Positions 17,647-26,532 of a DNA stretch of 64,000 nt are shown here, in pieces. Location of the stretch: contig NZ_JAVQLW010000004.1 of the NCBI RefSeq assembly GCF_031822435.1, forward strand, positions 186,001 to 250,000, read 5' to 3'. A program made the translations under genes and the position numbers. The notes beneath the pieces are model-generated. The model was not told the origin of the DNA and searched no databases. It saw only the letters and a list, made by a program, of their open reading frames with translations. How positions within the stretch are numbered: position 1 is the stretch's first letter; the number at the start of each line of letters is the position of its first letter. Origin of the DNA: Paracoccus sp. MBLB3053. Its GTDB lineage: Bacteria > Pseudomonadota > Alphaproteobacteria > Rhodobacterales > Rhodobacteraceae.

Positions 17647-18561
17647 GTGACCGACATGCAATCGATCCGCCAGAGTTTGACCGGCATTTCCGGCGTCCCG
17701 GTCACCCCCTACGATGCGAACGGTGCGATCAACGAGCCGCTGCTGGCCAAGCTGATCGCGCGGCTCGCCCATGCGGGCATCCACAACCTGATGGCGGCGG
17801 GCAATACCGGCGAGTTCTTTTCGCTGACCCCGGACGAGATCCGCCGCGTCCATGCCGTGACCGCCGAGGCGGCGGATGGCCGGTCGCTGGTCAGCGCCGC
17901 GGTCGGCCGTTCGCTGACCGAGGCCAAGGCCCTGGCGCGCGACGCCATCGGGGCGGGCTGCGACGCGATCATGAGCCATCACCCAATGGACCCTTTCGCC
18001 GGGCCCGAGGCCCAGGTGGATTACTTCCTTGACCTGGCCGATGCCTCGACGGTTCCGGTGATCGCCTATGTCCGCACCGACACCTTCCCCATCGACCAGT
18101 TCCGCCGTCTGGGCGGGCATGACAATGTCGCGGGCGTCAAGTTCGCCTCGCCCAACCTGATGCTGATCGCCGACGTGATCCGCCAGACCAAGGACCTGCC
18201 CGCGATCTGGGTCTGCGGCCTTGCCGAAGCCTGGGCCCCAGCCTTCTACGCCATCGGCGCGCAGGGCTTCACCTCGGGCTTCGTGAACGTCTTTCCCGAG
18301 ATTTCGCTTGCCGTCCATGCCGCGCTGGTCAGGGGCGGCTTCGTGCAGGCGCGCGAGATGATCGACCGTTTTGCCGGGTTCGAGGAATTGCGCACCCATC
18401 ATCGCAATGGCGCAAACGTCACCGTGGTCAAGGAAGCGCTGTCGATCCTTGGCTATCACGTCGGCGCGGTTCGCCTGCCGGGCGTCCCTGCCCTCTCGCC
18501 CGCCGAGCGCGCCGAGCTCGAGGCGATCATCGGCGCACAGAAGACGGCGAAGGTGGCCTGA
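17647..18561 (+). CDS. DapA-family lyase/dehydratase, KDGDH-like
   Basis: TIM-barrel class I aldolase-type enzyme of about 304 residues. The catalytic Lys is in AGVKFASPN; the N-terminal motif AAGNTGEFFSLTPDE resembles 5-dehydro-4-deoxyglucarate dehydratases more than true DHDPS. The expected reaction is Schiff-base attack on a 2-oxo-3-deoxy sugar acid, giving either 2-oxoglutarate semialdehyde plus CO2 or pyruvate plus an aldehyde. GTG 17647 has AAGGA 8 nt upstream; ATG 17656 is an alternative without a well-placed RBS. It is co-transcribed with the preceding GntR regulator and ends in a strong hairpin at 18567. Confidence 0.85.
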   Translation: MTDMQSIRQSLTGISGVPVTPYDANGAINEPLLAKLIARLAHAGIHNLMAAGNTGEFFSLTPDEIRRVHAVTAEAADGRSLVSAAVGRSLTEAKALARDAIGAGCDAIMSHHPMDPFAGPEAQVDYFLDLADASTVPVIAYVRTDTFPIDQFRRLGGHDNVAGVKFASPNLMLIADVIRQTKDLPAIWVCGLAEAWAPAFYAIGAQGFTSGFVNVFPEISLAVHAALVRGGFVQAREMIDRFAGFEELRTHHRNGANVTVVKEALSILGYHVGAVRLPGVPALSPAERAELEAIIGAQKTAKVA

Positions 18562-18566
18562 CCTGC

Positions 18567-18602
18567 GCCTGCCCTGCCTGCATGACCGAGGGCAGGGCAG
18601 GC
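18567..18602. terminator. Hairpin terminator between convergent genes
   Basis: GCCTGCCCTGCC (18567-18578) and GGCAGGGCAGGC (18591-18602) form a perfect 12-bp stem around a 12-nt loop, six bases after the stop of the DapA-family gene. No long T-run follows, but the position between converging operons supports a transcription-ending role for both strands. Confidence 0.65.
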
Positions 18603-18666
18603 TGGGAGGTAATCTGACCTGTTCCCAGGCGGTCAAGATGGGCCATCCATCGCCACCCCACAAGAC

Positions 18667-19401
18667 TCATCCCCGGCCGTAGAGCGGCATGGTGGTGGGC
18701 ATGATCGTCGAGAACGGGACCATCACCTCGGCGGGCAGTTCGGCCAGTCCCACGATATGGCGGGCGAGCATCGCGACATCCATGCGCGGCTCGATCGCCG
18801 TCGTGCCATTGGCCTGCGGCACGCCCTGGCTCATGCGGTCGGTCCGCGCCGTCGCTGCATTGCCGATATCGACCTGGCAGACCGAGATGCCGAAATCCCG
18901 GCAATCGAGGATCAGGCTTTTCGTCAGCCCGGTGATGCCATGTTTAGAGGCGGTATAGGCCACGCTATGCGGCCGCGGGCCATAGGCCGAGACCGAGCCG
19001 TTATTGATGATCCGCCCGCCCTGCGGCGCCTGCGCCTTCATCGCGGCCACCGCCTCGCGGGCGCAGAATAGCGGCCCGGTCAGGTTGACGGCGATGACCT
19101 CGGCCAGCGCCTCGGAGGCCAGGGTCTCGAAGGGCAAGGCGGGGGTATTGGTGCCGGCATTGTTGAAGAGCAGGTCGATCCGACCGAACTCGGCCTTGGC
19201 GGCGGCAAAGAGCGCCGCGACGGAGGCGGCATCGGACACGTCGGTCGGCACCGGCAACCCCCGCCCGGCAAGGCGCGCGGTTTCCTCAAGCCCCTCGGCG
19301 CGGCGACCGGCCAGGACGATGTCCCAGCCGCGCCCCGCCAGTTCGACGGCAACGGCCCGCCCGATGCCGCTGCCGGCACCGGTGATGATGGCTACAGCCA
19401 T
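18667..19401 (-). CDS. Short-chain dehydrogenase/reductase (SDR)
   Basis: NAD(P)-dependent oxidoreductase of 244 residues, classical SDR. Cofactor motif TGAGSGIGR at the N-terminus, NNAG near residue 82, catalytic Ser in NNGSVSAYG and YTASK with Tyr and Lys. The segment after beta-1 (VLAGRRAEGLEETA, with Arg residues) suggests NADP. It is the last gene of the minus-strand operon beginning at the binding-protein gene (25405), 11 bp after the hydroxyacid dehydrogenase. It probably interconverts a hydroxyl and a keto form of the imported acid. Confidence 0.9.
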   Translation of the reverse strand: MAVAIITGAGSGIGRAVAVELAGRGWDIVLAGRRAEGLEETARLAGRGLPVPTDVSDAASVAALFAAAKAEFGRIDLLFNNAGTNTPALPFETLASEALAEVIAVNLTGPLFCAREAVAAMKAQAPQGGRIINNGSVSAYGPRPHSVAYTASKHGITGLTKSLILDCRDFGISVCQVDIGNAATARTDRMSQGVPQANGTTAIEPRMDVAMLARHIVGLAELPAEVMVPFSTIMPTTMPLYGRG

Positions 19402-19412
19402 GATGTTTCCTT

Positions 19413-20363
19413 TCAGTTGACCGGGGTCAGCAGGGGTTTTCCGGCGAAATGCGCGGCGAGATTGTCGAGGACGAGCTGGGACATCTTGTCCCGCGTTTCG
19501 ATGGTGCCGCTGGCATGGTGGGGGTACAGCACCACATTCGGCAGCTTGGCAAAGCGCGGGTCCGGATTGGGTTCATTCAGGAACACGTCCAGCCCCGCCG
19601 AGCCGAGCCGCCCGCTTTCCAGCGCATCGAGCAAAGCCGCCTCATCGACGACCGAGCCGCGCGAGATATTGATGAAGCTGCCCTCCGGCCCGAGCGCGTC
19701 CAGCGCCTCTGCGGACACCAGATGCGCGGTTTCCGGCCCGCCCGAGGCGGCGGCGATCAGCACATCCGACCAGCCCGCCATATCGACGACATTGTCGAAA
19801 TAGCGATAGGCGATCCCAGCTTTCGGCTTGCGTCCGAAATATCCGATCTCCATCCCCAGCGCCTCGCAGCGCTTCGCGATGGCGGCGCCGATCCGGCCAA
19901 GGCCGACGATGCCGACCCTGCGCCCCGAGGTGGTGCGGGTCAGCGGCAGCATCCCCTTGCGGCCCCAATCGCCCGAGCGCACCCAGGCATCGCCTGCCAC
20001 CAGGTTGCGCCGCACTGCCAGCATCAGGAGAATCGCGATATCGGCCACGTCATCGGTCAGCACGTCGGGCGTATTGGTGAAGCGAATGCCGCGTCGGGTC
20101 ATGGCGTCCACGTCCAGAGTCTCGTAGCCGACCGAGGAGCAGGCCGCGATCTGCAGCTTGGGCAGGCGCGACAGGAAGGCATCGTCGGCGGGAAAATGGC
20201 CATTGCTGACCATGCCGACGCAGGATTTCCCGGCCTCGTCGATCAGCGCCTCGCGGGCGTCCTCGTCGGTCAGCTTGTAGAGCGGGAAGACATTGTAGGT
20301 TTCTTCAAGGATCGCCAGTTTCTCGGGGCGGATCGGGGTGCAGACAAGCACATCTTGCTTCAT
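19413..20363 (-). CDS. D-isomer-specific 2-hydroxyacid dehydrogenase (glyoxylate/hydroxypyruvate reductase-like)
   Basis: NAD(P)H-dependent enzyme of 316 residues. Rossmann motif VGIVGLGRIGAAIAKR; catalytic Arg in NISRGSVVDEAALLDAL region, Glu in DVFLNEPNP, His in LYPHHASGT. The residue set fits GhrB/hydroxypyruvate reductases. Its ATG overlaps the TGA of the ABC ATPase gene (ATGA, 20360-20363), so it is translated with the transporter. A role in reducing 2-oxo products of sugar-acid breakdown is likely. Confidence 0.9.
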   Translation of the reverse strand: MKQDVLVCTPIRPEKLAILEETYNVFPLYKLTDEDAREALIDEAGKSCVGMVSNGHFPADDAFLSRLPKLQIAACSSVGYETLDVDAMTRRGIRFTNTPDVLTDDVADIAILLMLAVRRNLVAGDAWVRSGDWGRKGMLPLTRTTSGRRVGIVGLGRIGAAIAKRCEALGMEIGYFGRKPKAGIAYRYFDNVVDMAGWSDVLIAAASGGPETAHLVSAEALDALGPEGSFINISRGSVVDEAALLDALESGRLGSAGLDVFLNEPNPDPRFAKLPNVVLYPHHASGTIETRDKMSQLVLDNLAAHFAGKPLLTPVN

Positions 20364-21991
20364 GCGGGGACGAGTCCTTCTGACTTGCGGGCTTCGCGGC
20401 GGGCGGCCTGGACCTCGGGATCGGGGTCGAGCGAGGCGGCGAGCAGCGACTTGGTATAGGGCATGCGGGGGGCGTCGAAGATCTGGCCGGTCGCGCCCTC
20501 CTCGACGATCTCGCCGGATTTCATCACGATGACGCGGTCGGCGAAATCGCGCACCACCGGCAGGTCATGGGCGATGAACAGGTAGCTCAGGCCGAGATCG
20601 CGGCGCAGCCCATCGAGCAGCTCGATCACCTGCGCCTGGATCGACACGTCGAGCGCCGAGACCGCCTCATCGCAGATGATGAGCTTGGGCTCGAGGGCCA
20701 GCGCGCGGGCGATGGCGATGCGCTGGCGCTGCCCGCCCGAGAATTGGTGCGGGTAGCGCTTGGCCATCTCGGGCTGCAGACCCACCTGGACCAGAAGCTC
20801 GGCGACGCGGTCCTTCCAGCGCGCCTTGGGCAGGATCGAGGGATGCACGATCCAGGCTTCCGAGATGATCTGATGGACCGTCATGCGCGGGTTCAGCGAT
20901 TGCGTCGGGTCCTGGAACACCATCTGGATGTCGCGGCGGATCGCGAACAATTCCTTCGGCGTCATCTGCAGGAGGTCGCGCCCCTTCCAGATCACCTTGC
21001 CGCCGCTCGGCTCGTCGAGGCGCAGGATGGCGCGCGCCATGGTCGACTTGCCCGAGCCGGATTCGCCGACGATCGCCACCGTTTCGCCCGGCATGATGGC
21101 GAAGCTCGCGCCCTTCAGCGCATGGAAGCCGCCATAATGCTGCTGCAGGCGCTCAACGCGAAGCAGCGGTTCGCCCAAGCGGTCCTCTTCATCGCGGGTT
21201 TCGCCCTTGCCGGGGGCGGCGTCGATCAGGCGGCGGGTATAGGGATGCTTGGGGTCGCGATAGATCTCGGCGGCATTGCCGCTTTCCACGATCTCGCCCT
21301 TGTTCATCACGACGACGCGGTCGGCGATCTCGGCCACGACACCAAGGTCATGGGTGATGAGCAGAAGCCCCATCCCGGTCTCGCGCTGCAGCTCTTCGAG
21401 CAGCGCCAGCACCTGCGCCTGCACCGTCACGTCGAGCGCGGTGGTGGGTTCATCCGCGATCAGGATGTCGGGCTTGAGCGCAAGTGCCATGGCGATCATC
21501 AGGCGCTGGCGCTGCCCGCCGGAAAACTCGTGCGGGTATTTGCCCATCGCCGCTTCGGGGTTCGGGATGCCGACCCGGCCCAGCAGCTCCAGCGTGCGCG
21601 CTCGCGCCTTTTCGGCGGGCACGTCATGGACGCGCATCATCTCGCAGATCTGCCAGCCGACGGTATAGACCGGGTTCAGGTGGCTCAGCGGGTCCTGGAA
21701 GATCATCGCGATGCGCTTGCCATTGAACTGGCGGCGCTGCTCGTCGCTCATCTTCAGAAGGTCGCGGCCCTCGAAGAACACCTCGCCCGAGGTGATCTCG
21801 CCCGGCGGCATGTCGATCAGGTTCATGATCGTCGAGGCCGAGACCGACTTGCCCGAACCGGATTCGCCGAGGATGGCAAGAGTCTCGCCGCGGTCGAGAT
21901 GCCAGCTCACGTTCCGGACGGCGCTGACGGTCCCGGCGGCGGTGTGGAAATCGACCGAGAGGTTCCTGACCTCAAGCAGGTGTTCAGCCAT
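20360..21991 (-). CDS. Peptide/opine-type ABC transporter, fused two-domain ATP-binding protein (DppD-DppF type)
   Basis: Protein of 543 residues holding two complete ATPase domains. The first has ILGESGSGKSV, LSGG-type FSGGQRQR and ILIADEPTTALD; the second has IVGESGSGKST, FSGGQRQR and LIICDEAVSALD. Each domain ends with an oligopeptide-type tail (HPYTRRLIDAAP; MPYTKSLLAAS). Most relatives have two separate genes; the fused form is known (GsiA/YejF type). ATG 21991 starts MAEHLLEVRNLSVDF and overlaps the DppC gene by 8 bp. In the second Walker B the usual DEP is DEA. Confidence 0.94.
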   Translation of the reverse strand: MAEHLLEVRNLSVDFHTAAGTVSAVRNVSWHLDRGETLAILGESGSGKSVSASTIMNLIDMPPGEITSGEVFFEGRDLLKMSDEQRRQFNGKRIAMIFQDPLSHLNPVYTVGWQICEMMRVHDVPAEKARARTLELLGRVGIPNPEAAMGKYPHEFSGGQRQRLMIAMALALKPDILIADEPTTALDVTVQAQVLALLEELQRETGMGLLLITHDLGVVAEIADRVVVMNKGEIVESGNAAEIYRDPKHPYTRRLIDAAPGKGETRDEEDRLGEPLLRVERLQQHYGGFHALKGASFAIMPGETVAIVGESGSGKSTMARAILRLDEPSGGKVIWKGRDLLQMTPKELFAIRRDIQMVFQDPTQSLNPRMTVHQIISEAWIVHPSILPKARWKDRVAELLVQVGLQPEMAKRYPHQFSGGQRQRIAIARALALEPKLIICDEAVSALDVSIQAQVIELLDGLRRDLGLSYLFIAHDLPVVRDFADRVIVMKSGEIVEEGATGQIFDAPRMPYTKSLLAASLDPDPEVQAARREARKSEGLVPA

Positions 21992-22907
21992 TCTTGCGGC
22001 CTCCCATTTCAAGGCGCCAGCGCTGCACCGGATCAAGCGCGATCCGCATCCAGGCCGACAGAAGGTTCAAGGAAAGCGTCGTCAGGATGATCGCGAGGCC
22101 CGGCCAGAAGGACAGCCACCAGGCATTGGTAAGGTAGGGCCGGCCCTGGCTGACCATCAGGCCCCAGGTGATCTCGGGCGGCTGGATGCCGATGCCGAGG
22201 AACGAGAGCGAGCTTTCCGCCAGCATCACGAAGGCGAAGTCGAGCGTCGCGATGGTGATCAGCGTCGGCATCACCACCGGCAGGATATGGCGGAAGACGA
22301 TGCGCATATCCGAGGTCCCCATGACGCGGGCGGCCGAGATGAACATGCGCTCGCGCACTTCCAGCACCTCGGCGCGGGTGGTGCGCAGGTAGATCGGGAT
22401 GCGGGTGATGGCGAGGACCAGCACGATATTGGCGACCGAGGGTTCCAACATGTAAAGCACGATCACCGCGAGCAGGAGCGAGGGGAAGGACATGATGACG
22501 TCGCCCAGCCGCATGATCGCGCCGCTCCAGCGCGAGCGCGAATAGCCTGCGACCAGCCCCAGCGCCGAGCCGATGATCATCGAGCAGATCACCGCGCCCG
22601 CGGCCACGGCCATGGTGTTCCTTGCCGCTACGATGATGCGCGGCAGAAGCGGCCGGCCCAGCTGGTCCGCGCCGAGGATATACATGAAGCCCCGCGACAG
22701 GTCGAAGGGCGGCGCATTGCGACCGCGCAGGTTCTGCCGCGTGGCCTCGTTTTCCAGAAAGATCGGCCCGAAAATCGCGCAGAGCACGACGATCAGCAGG
22801 AAAAGCGCGGCGAAGAAGGCGAACTTGTCTGCCCAGAGCAGGCGCAGGAAGGTCCCGACGCGGCCGCGTTCCTTTACCGTGGTGGAGTTGGTTTGGCTCA
22901 TGGTCAT
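21984..22907 (-). CDS. ABC transporter permease, DppC type
   Basis: Inner-membrane permease of about 307 residues. The N-terminal OppC-N segment (LRLLWADKFAFFAALFLLIV) is followed by GADQLGRPLLPRIIVAARNT and the coupling loop EVRERMFISAARVMGTSDMR with FRHILPV. C-terminal LAESSLSFLGIGIQPPEITW is a hallmark of the DppC group. ATG 22907 and 22901 are both possible; the former leaves a 4-bp gap to the DppB gene. It pairs with DppB in the membrane. Confidence 0.92.
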   Translation of the reverse strand: MTMSQTNSTTVKERGRVGTFLRLLWADKFAFFAALFLLIVVLCAIFGPIFLENEATRQNLRGRNAPPFDLSRGFMYILGADQLGRPLLPRIIVAARNTMAVAAGAVICSMIIGSALGLVAGYSRSRWSGAIMRLGDVIMSFPSLLLAVIVLYMLEPSVANIVLVLAITRIPIYLRTTRAEVLEVRERMFISAARVMGTSDMRIVFRHILPVVMPTLITIATLDFAFVMLAESSLSFLGIGIQPPEITWGLMVSQGRPYLTNAWWLSFWPGLAIILTTLSLNLLSAWMRIALDPVQRWRLEMGGRKNG

Positions 22908-22911
22908 GGAC

Positions 22912-23826
22912 TCAATACCGGATGCGAGGATCAAGCATCGCATAGGCGAGGTCGATCAAGAGATTCATGATGAAGATGGCCACCGCCGACACCATGATCG
23001 CGGCCAGGATCACCGCGAAATCGCGTTGCAGGATTGCGTCGATCATCAGCTTGCCGATGCCCGGGAAGCCGAAGATGGTCTCGACCACCACCGCGCCGTT
23101 CAGGATGCCCGCCGCCTGGTCGCCGATCACGGTGATGACCGGCAGCATCGCGTTGCGCAGCCCGTGGACAAAGATGATCGGGCGCGGCGGCACACCCTTG
23201 GCCTTGGCGGTCTTCACATAGGCCGAAGAAAGCGCCGTGATCATCGAGCCGCGCACCACCTGCAGGATCAGGCCGAAAGGGCGGATGAACAGGACCGAGA
23301 TCGGCAGCACCCAGTGCCAGACCGTCCCCGTCCCCGAGGTTGGCAGCCAGCGCAGCTGCACCGCAAAGATCACGATGCCGACGATGGCGATCCAGAAATC
23401 CGGCGCCGACGCCCCGATCAGCGAAAAGAAGCTGGTGATCCGGTCGAAGATGCCGCCGACCCTGAAGGCGGCCAGCGAGCCGATGACGATGGCCGCGACG
23501 GTGACCAGCGTCATGGTCACGACGGCCAGAGTCAGGGTCCAGCGGAAACCCTCCAGCACGACATCCATCGCCGGGCGGGCCTGACGAATGGACTCGCCAA
23601 AGTCGAAATGCAGCAGATCCCAGACATAGCGCCCGAATTGAACGATGAGCGGATCGTTCAGCCCGTGCAGTTCGCGGAACCTGTCGCGCATCTCCTGAGT
23701 AGCGTCGATGGGCAGGTAGAGATCGGTGGGGTCGCCCGTCAGGCGCGACAGGAAGAAGACAAGGATGACAAGGCCCACGAGCGAGATCGCACTCGCCACG
23801 GCCCGCTTGCCAATGAAGCTTTTCAT
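22912..23826 (-). CDS. ABC transporter permease, DppB type
   Basis: Inner-membrane permease of 304 residues with six predicted helices. Typical DppB features: N-terminal helix VASAISLVGLVILVFFLSRL then GDPTDLYLP, DFGESIRQARPAMDV, and the coupling loop YVKTAKAKGVPPRPIIFVHG. NGAVVVETIFGFPGIGKLM is the conserved C-terminal motif. Start ATG 23826 begins the first helix; the upstream in-frame extension crosses the gap to the binding-protein gene. Confidence 0.93.
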   Translation of the reverse strand: MKSFIGKRAVASAISLVGLVILVFFLSRLTGDPTDLYLPIDATQEMRDRFRELHGLNDPLIVQFGRYVWDLLHFDFGESIRQARPAMDVVLEGFRWTLTLAVVTMTLVTVAAIVIGSLAAFRVGGIFDRITSFFSLIGASAPDFWIAIVGIVIFAVQLRWLPTSGTGTVWHWVLPISVLFIRPFGLILQVVRGSMITALSSAYVKTAKAKGVPPRPIIFVHGLRNAMLPVITVIGDQAAGILNGAVVVETIFGFPGIGKLMIDAILQRDFAVILAAIMVSAVAIFIMNLLIDLAYAMLDPRIRY

Positions 23827-23902
23827 GTTGGGTTCCTCGACCGGGGGCCATGCGGCCAGTCGTAAAGGAAAGGGGACGGTTCGCACCGTCCCCGCAGTCA
23901 CG

Positions 23903-25405
23903 TCACTTGAAACCGATCTCGGACAGGCGCAGCTCGCTGTTGGTCGAGATCGTCGGGGTGAAGTCCAGACGCGGGTTCACGCGGCTGAAGCCGACCATGT
24001 GGAACATCTCGACATCGCCGATCAGGTTCTCATGAATGTCCTTCATCACGTCCGACCACAGCGCCGCGCGATCATCGCCACTGGCCTCGGTCGCTTTCGA
24101 GATCTCGGCGTCAAGCTCGGGATAGACCAGACCCGATTGCAGCCCTTCGCTGCCATATTTGAAATACATCGAGAAGACCGGGTCGCCCTTGGCATTGTCA
24201 TGCTGGGCGGCGACCAGTTGCGGGCCGCGACCCTCGGCAAAGGGTCGGTTGTAATAGGTGTTGTATTCCGCAACTTCCTTCATCTCGAGCTTGGTGTTCA
24301 GGCCCACATCGTTCAGCATCTGCGACATGGCCTCGAGGATCTCGGTGATGTTGGGGAACATGCCCAGACGACCGACAATCAGGATTTCCTGATCGACGGG
24401 GATGCCCTCGGCCCTGGCTTCGGCCAGCAATTCCTTGGCGCGCTCCGGGTCGAAGGGATAGGGCGTCAGGTCCTTGTTGTAGCCCAGCGTGGTCGGCGGC
24501 ACGACCGCGGTAGCCTTTTGCGCATCATTGGCGACCAGGGTGCCAATGAAGGCGTCGCGGTCGATGGCAAGGTTCATCGCTTCGCGCACACGGCGATCGC
24601 TTAGCGGCGCGGTCGCGTGGTCCACGCGCAGGTAGGTGGTTTCCGAGTTCGGGTAGGCGAAATCGGTTTCCGGGTTGGTCGCGTCCAGTTCGCTGATCAC
24701 CGGGGCGATATCGGCTTCGCCCACCTCGACCATGGCGGCGCGCACGGCGCTGTCGTCGCGGAAGACATAGGTGGCCTTGGTCACAACAGGCTGCTCGCCC
24801 CAGTAATCGTCGCGACGCGTCAGCACGATATTCTGGCCGATATTGCGCTCGGTCATCTCATAGGGGCCGGTGCCCACCGGTTGCTGGACCATCTCCAGCG
24901 GGGTCTCTTCCGGAACGATGGTCAGCGAGGACATCAAGAGCGGCAGGATCGGCTGTGCCGGGTCGGTGGTGATGTCGATGGTATGGTCATCGACCTTGGT
25001 GGCCGTAATGCTGAAGCCCCCGAAATATTTGCCACCGATCTCGCAGGTCATCTTGTCGCTGATCGTCCGCTCAAGCGAATGGATCACGTCCTGCGCCGAG
25101 AAATCCGTCCCATCCGAGAATTTCACCCCCTGGCGCAGCTTGAAGCGCCAGGTGCCGGGCTGCGTCTCCGCCCAGCTTTCGGCCAGAAGCGGGTTCAGGG
25201 TGGCGGTGGCGGGCTCATAGACCGTCAATGTCTCGCTGACATTGCCCAGCAATACCCGGCCGATATTCGATTGTGAGGACATGCAGGGGTCGATCAGCTC
25301 CAGCTCTTCGCTAAGGACGATCGTCACATCGGTCTTGTCCTGTGCAGCGGCAGCGCCCGCCGCAATGGTGCTGGCCAGAAGGCCGGCGATCAGGGTCGTT
25401 TTCAT
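23903..25405 (-). CDS. ABC transporter substrate-binding protein, family 5 (peptide/opine/sugar-acid type)
   Basis: Periplasmic protein of 500 residues, first gene of the operon. Signal peptide MKTTLIAGLLASTIAAGAAA-AQ, then SBP_bac_5 features (WRFKLRQGVKFSDGTDFSAQ DV, GTGPYEMTERNIGQNIVLTR, REAMNLAIDRDAFI). GGAGGAG lies 7 nt before ATG 25405. It is a clear paralogue of the protein at 33134-34648, sharing VLSEELELIDPCM and the C-terminal MVGFSRVNPRLDFTPTI layout. Ligand likely a sugar acid given the neighbours, but family members also bind peptides and opines. Confidence 0.92.
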   Translation of the reverse strand: MKTTLIAGLLASTIAAGAAAAQDKTDVTIVLSEELELIDPCMSSQSNIGRVLLGNVSETLTVYEPATATLNPLLAESWAETQPGTWRFKLRQGVKFSDGTDFSAQDVIHSLERTISDKMTCEIGGKYFGGFSITATKVDDHTIDITTDPAQPILPLLMSSLTIVPEETPLEMVQQPVGTGPYEMTERNIGQNIVLTRRDDYWGEQPVVTKATYVFRDDSAVRAAMVEVGEADIAPVISELDATNPETDFAYPNSETTYLRVDHATAPLSDRRVREAMNLAIDRDAFIGTLVANDAQKATAVVPPTTLGYNKDLTPYPFDPERAKELLAEARAEGIPVDQEILIVGRLGMFPNITEILEAMSQMLNDVGLNTKLEMKEVAEYNTYYNRPFAEGRGPQLVAAQHDNAKGDPVFSMYFKYGSEGLQSGLVYPELDAEISKATEASGDDRAALWSDVMKDIHENLIGDVEMFHMVGFSRVNPRLDFTPTISTNSELRLSEIGFK

Positions 25406-25479
25406 GGATACTCCTCCCATGGAACTCGTTTTTCGGGGCCGGCGCCCTCCTCGGCGCCTTGGAATCAACCCTCATTAAT

Positions 25480-25492
25480 TGATATATTAGTT
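25480..25492 (-). promoter_or_regulatory. Candidate GntR-type operator (TGATATATTAGTT)
   Basis: The 13-mer TGATATATTAGTT sits 75 bp upstream of the binding-protein gene and recurs exactly at 31373-31385 upstream of the dehydratase operon. Its core resembles the centre of the 30-bp palindrome at 16903. It is embedded in an imperfect palindrome (AATTGATATATTAGTT). Confidence 0.6.
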
Positions 25493-25495
25493 CAG

Positions 25496-26398
25496 CTACA
25501 ATCTTTGAGAACCCTGTTTCTTGCCTCCTTTCGAGAAAGCGCCAAGCAGCACGGCAAGGACGATGGCGCCCGCGCCGATCCAGGTTGCGGGTCCCGAAAC
25601 CTCGCCGAAGAAGATGAATGCCATGACCGCGATCACCGGCAGGCGCAGGAAATCCAGCGGTGCAAGGAAAGACGCATCGGCCATCGAAAGCGCGCGCGTC
25701 ACCAGCGCCTGACTGGCGGCCCCCAGCGCACCCTGAACCGCCATGAGGGCCAGCGCGCGCGGACTGGGTGTCTGCCATACGCTCAACGCGAGGATCAGCG
25801 CCAGCGGGACCATCGCGATCAGGTTCCAGGCCACCAGCCGGTCTGGCCGGTCGCGGCCGGACATGCCCTTGAGAATAAGCTGGATGGTCGCGGTCAGCAC
25901 CGCCCCGACCAGCGCGAAAAGCAGCGCGACATCGTAACCTGCCGCCCCCGGGCGCAGGATGATCAGCATTCCCGCAAATCCGGTCACGACCGAGGCTACG
26001 CGCACCACACTCAGCCCCTCGCCCAGGAACAGGCAGGCGCCGAGCATCAGGAAAAGCGGAGCGGTGAAGCTGATTGCGGTGACGTCGGACAAAGGTGCGT
26101 TGGCGAAGGCCACGAAAAGCGCCAACAGAGAGGCGAGCTTCAGCGCCGCGCGCAGGATATGCATCCCGCGATAGGGCGAAGCTAGCAGATCACCCCGACG
26201 CAAGATCCAGGGCAGCAGAAAACCCAAACCGAAGGCCGCGCGAAAGAAAGCGATGACGAAAGGATGCACCTCTCCTGCCAGCAGGCGGACAATGACCCCG
26301 TCACAGGCATTCAGCACGGTTGCCGCAAACATCATCCCCGCGGCGGCCCAAAGCACGCGACGCCCGCCGGGAATGGGCAGGCTGTCGCTGGGTATCAT
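25496..26398 (-). CDS. EamA/DMT-family transporter
   Basis: Inner-membrane protein of 300 residues with ten predicted helices in two EamA repeats (first: GMMFAATVLNACDGVIVRLL ... FFRAAFGLGFLLPWIL; second: ALLFALVGAVLTATIQLILK ... ALVTRALSMADASFLAPLDF). Family members export metabolites or amino acids. It may relieve the build-up of sugar-acid intermediates, but its substrate cannot be read from sequence. It lies upstream of, and on the same strand as, the ABC operon with 91 bp between. Confidence 0.9.
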   Translation of the reverse strand: MIPSDSLPIPGGRRVLWAAAGMMFAATVLNACDGVIVRLLAGEVHPFVIAFFRAAFGLGFLLPWILRRGDLLASPYRGMHILRAALKLASLLALFVAFANAPLSDVTAISFTAPLFLMLGACLFLGEGLSVVRVASVVTGFAGMLIILRPGAAGYDVALLFALVGAVLTATIQLILKGMSGRDRPDRLVAWNLIAMVPLALILALSVWQTPSPRALALMAVQGALGAASQALVTRALSMADASFLAPLDFLRLPVIAVMAFIFFGEVSGPATWIGAGAIVLAVLLGAFSKGGKKQGSQRL

Positions 26399-26532
26399 GC
26401 TTCGAACCCCGCTAGCTTATATGACATATCCAGACTACCACCCAATGTTGTTACAAATTTGCATGATGGGTTTCGCAAGATCAAACCAAAATCTACCATA
26501 CTGGTGTGACGACTGACCGAAACGGCCCCAGT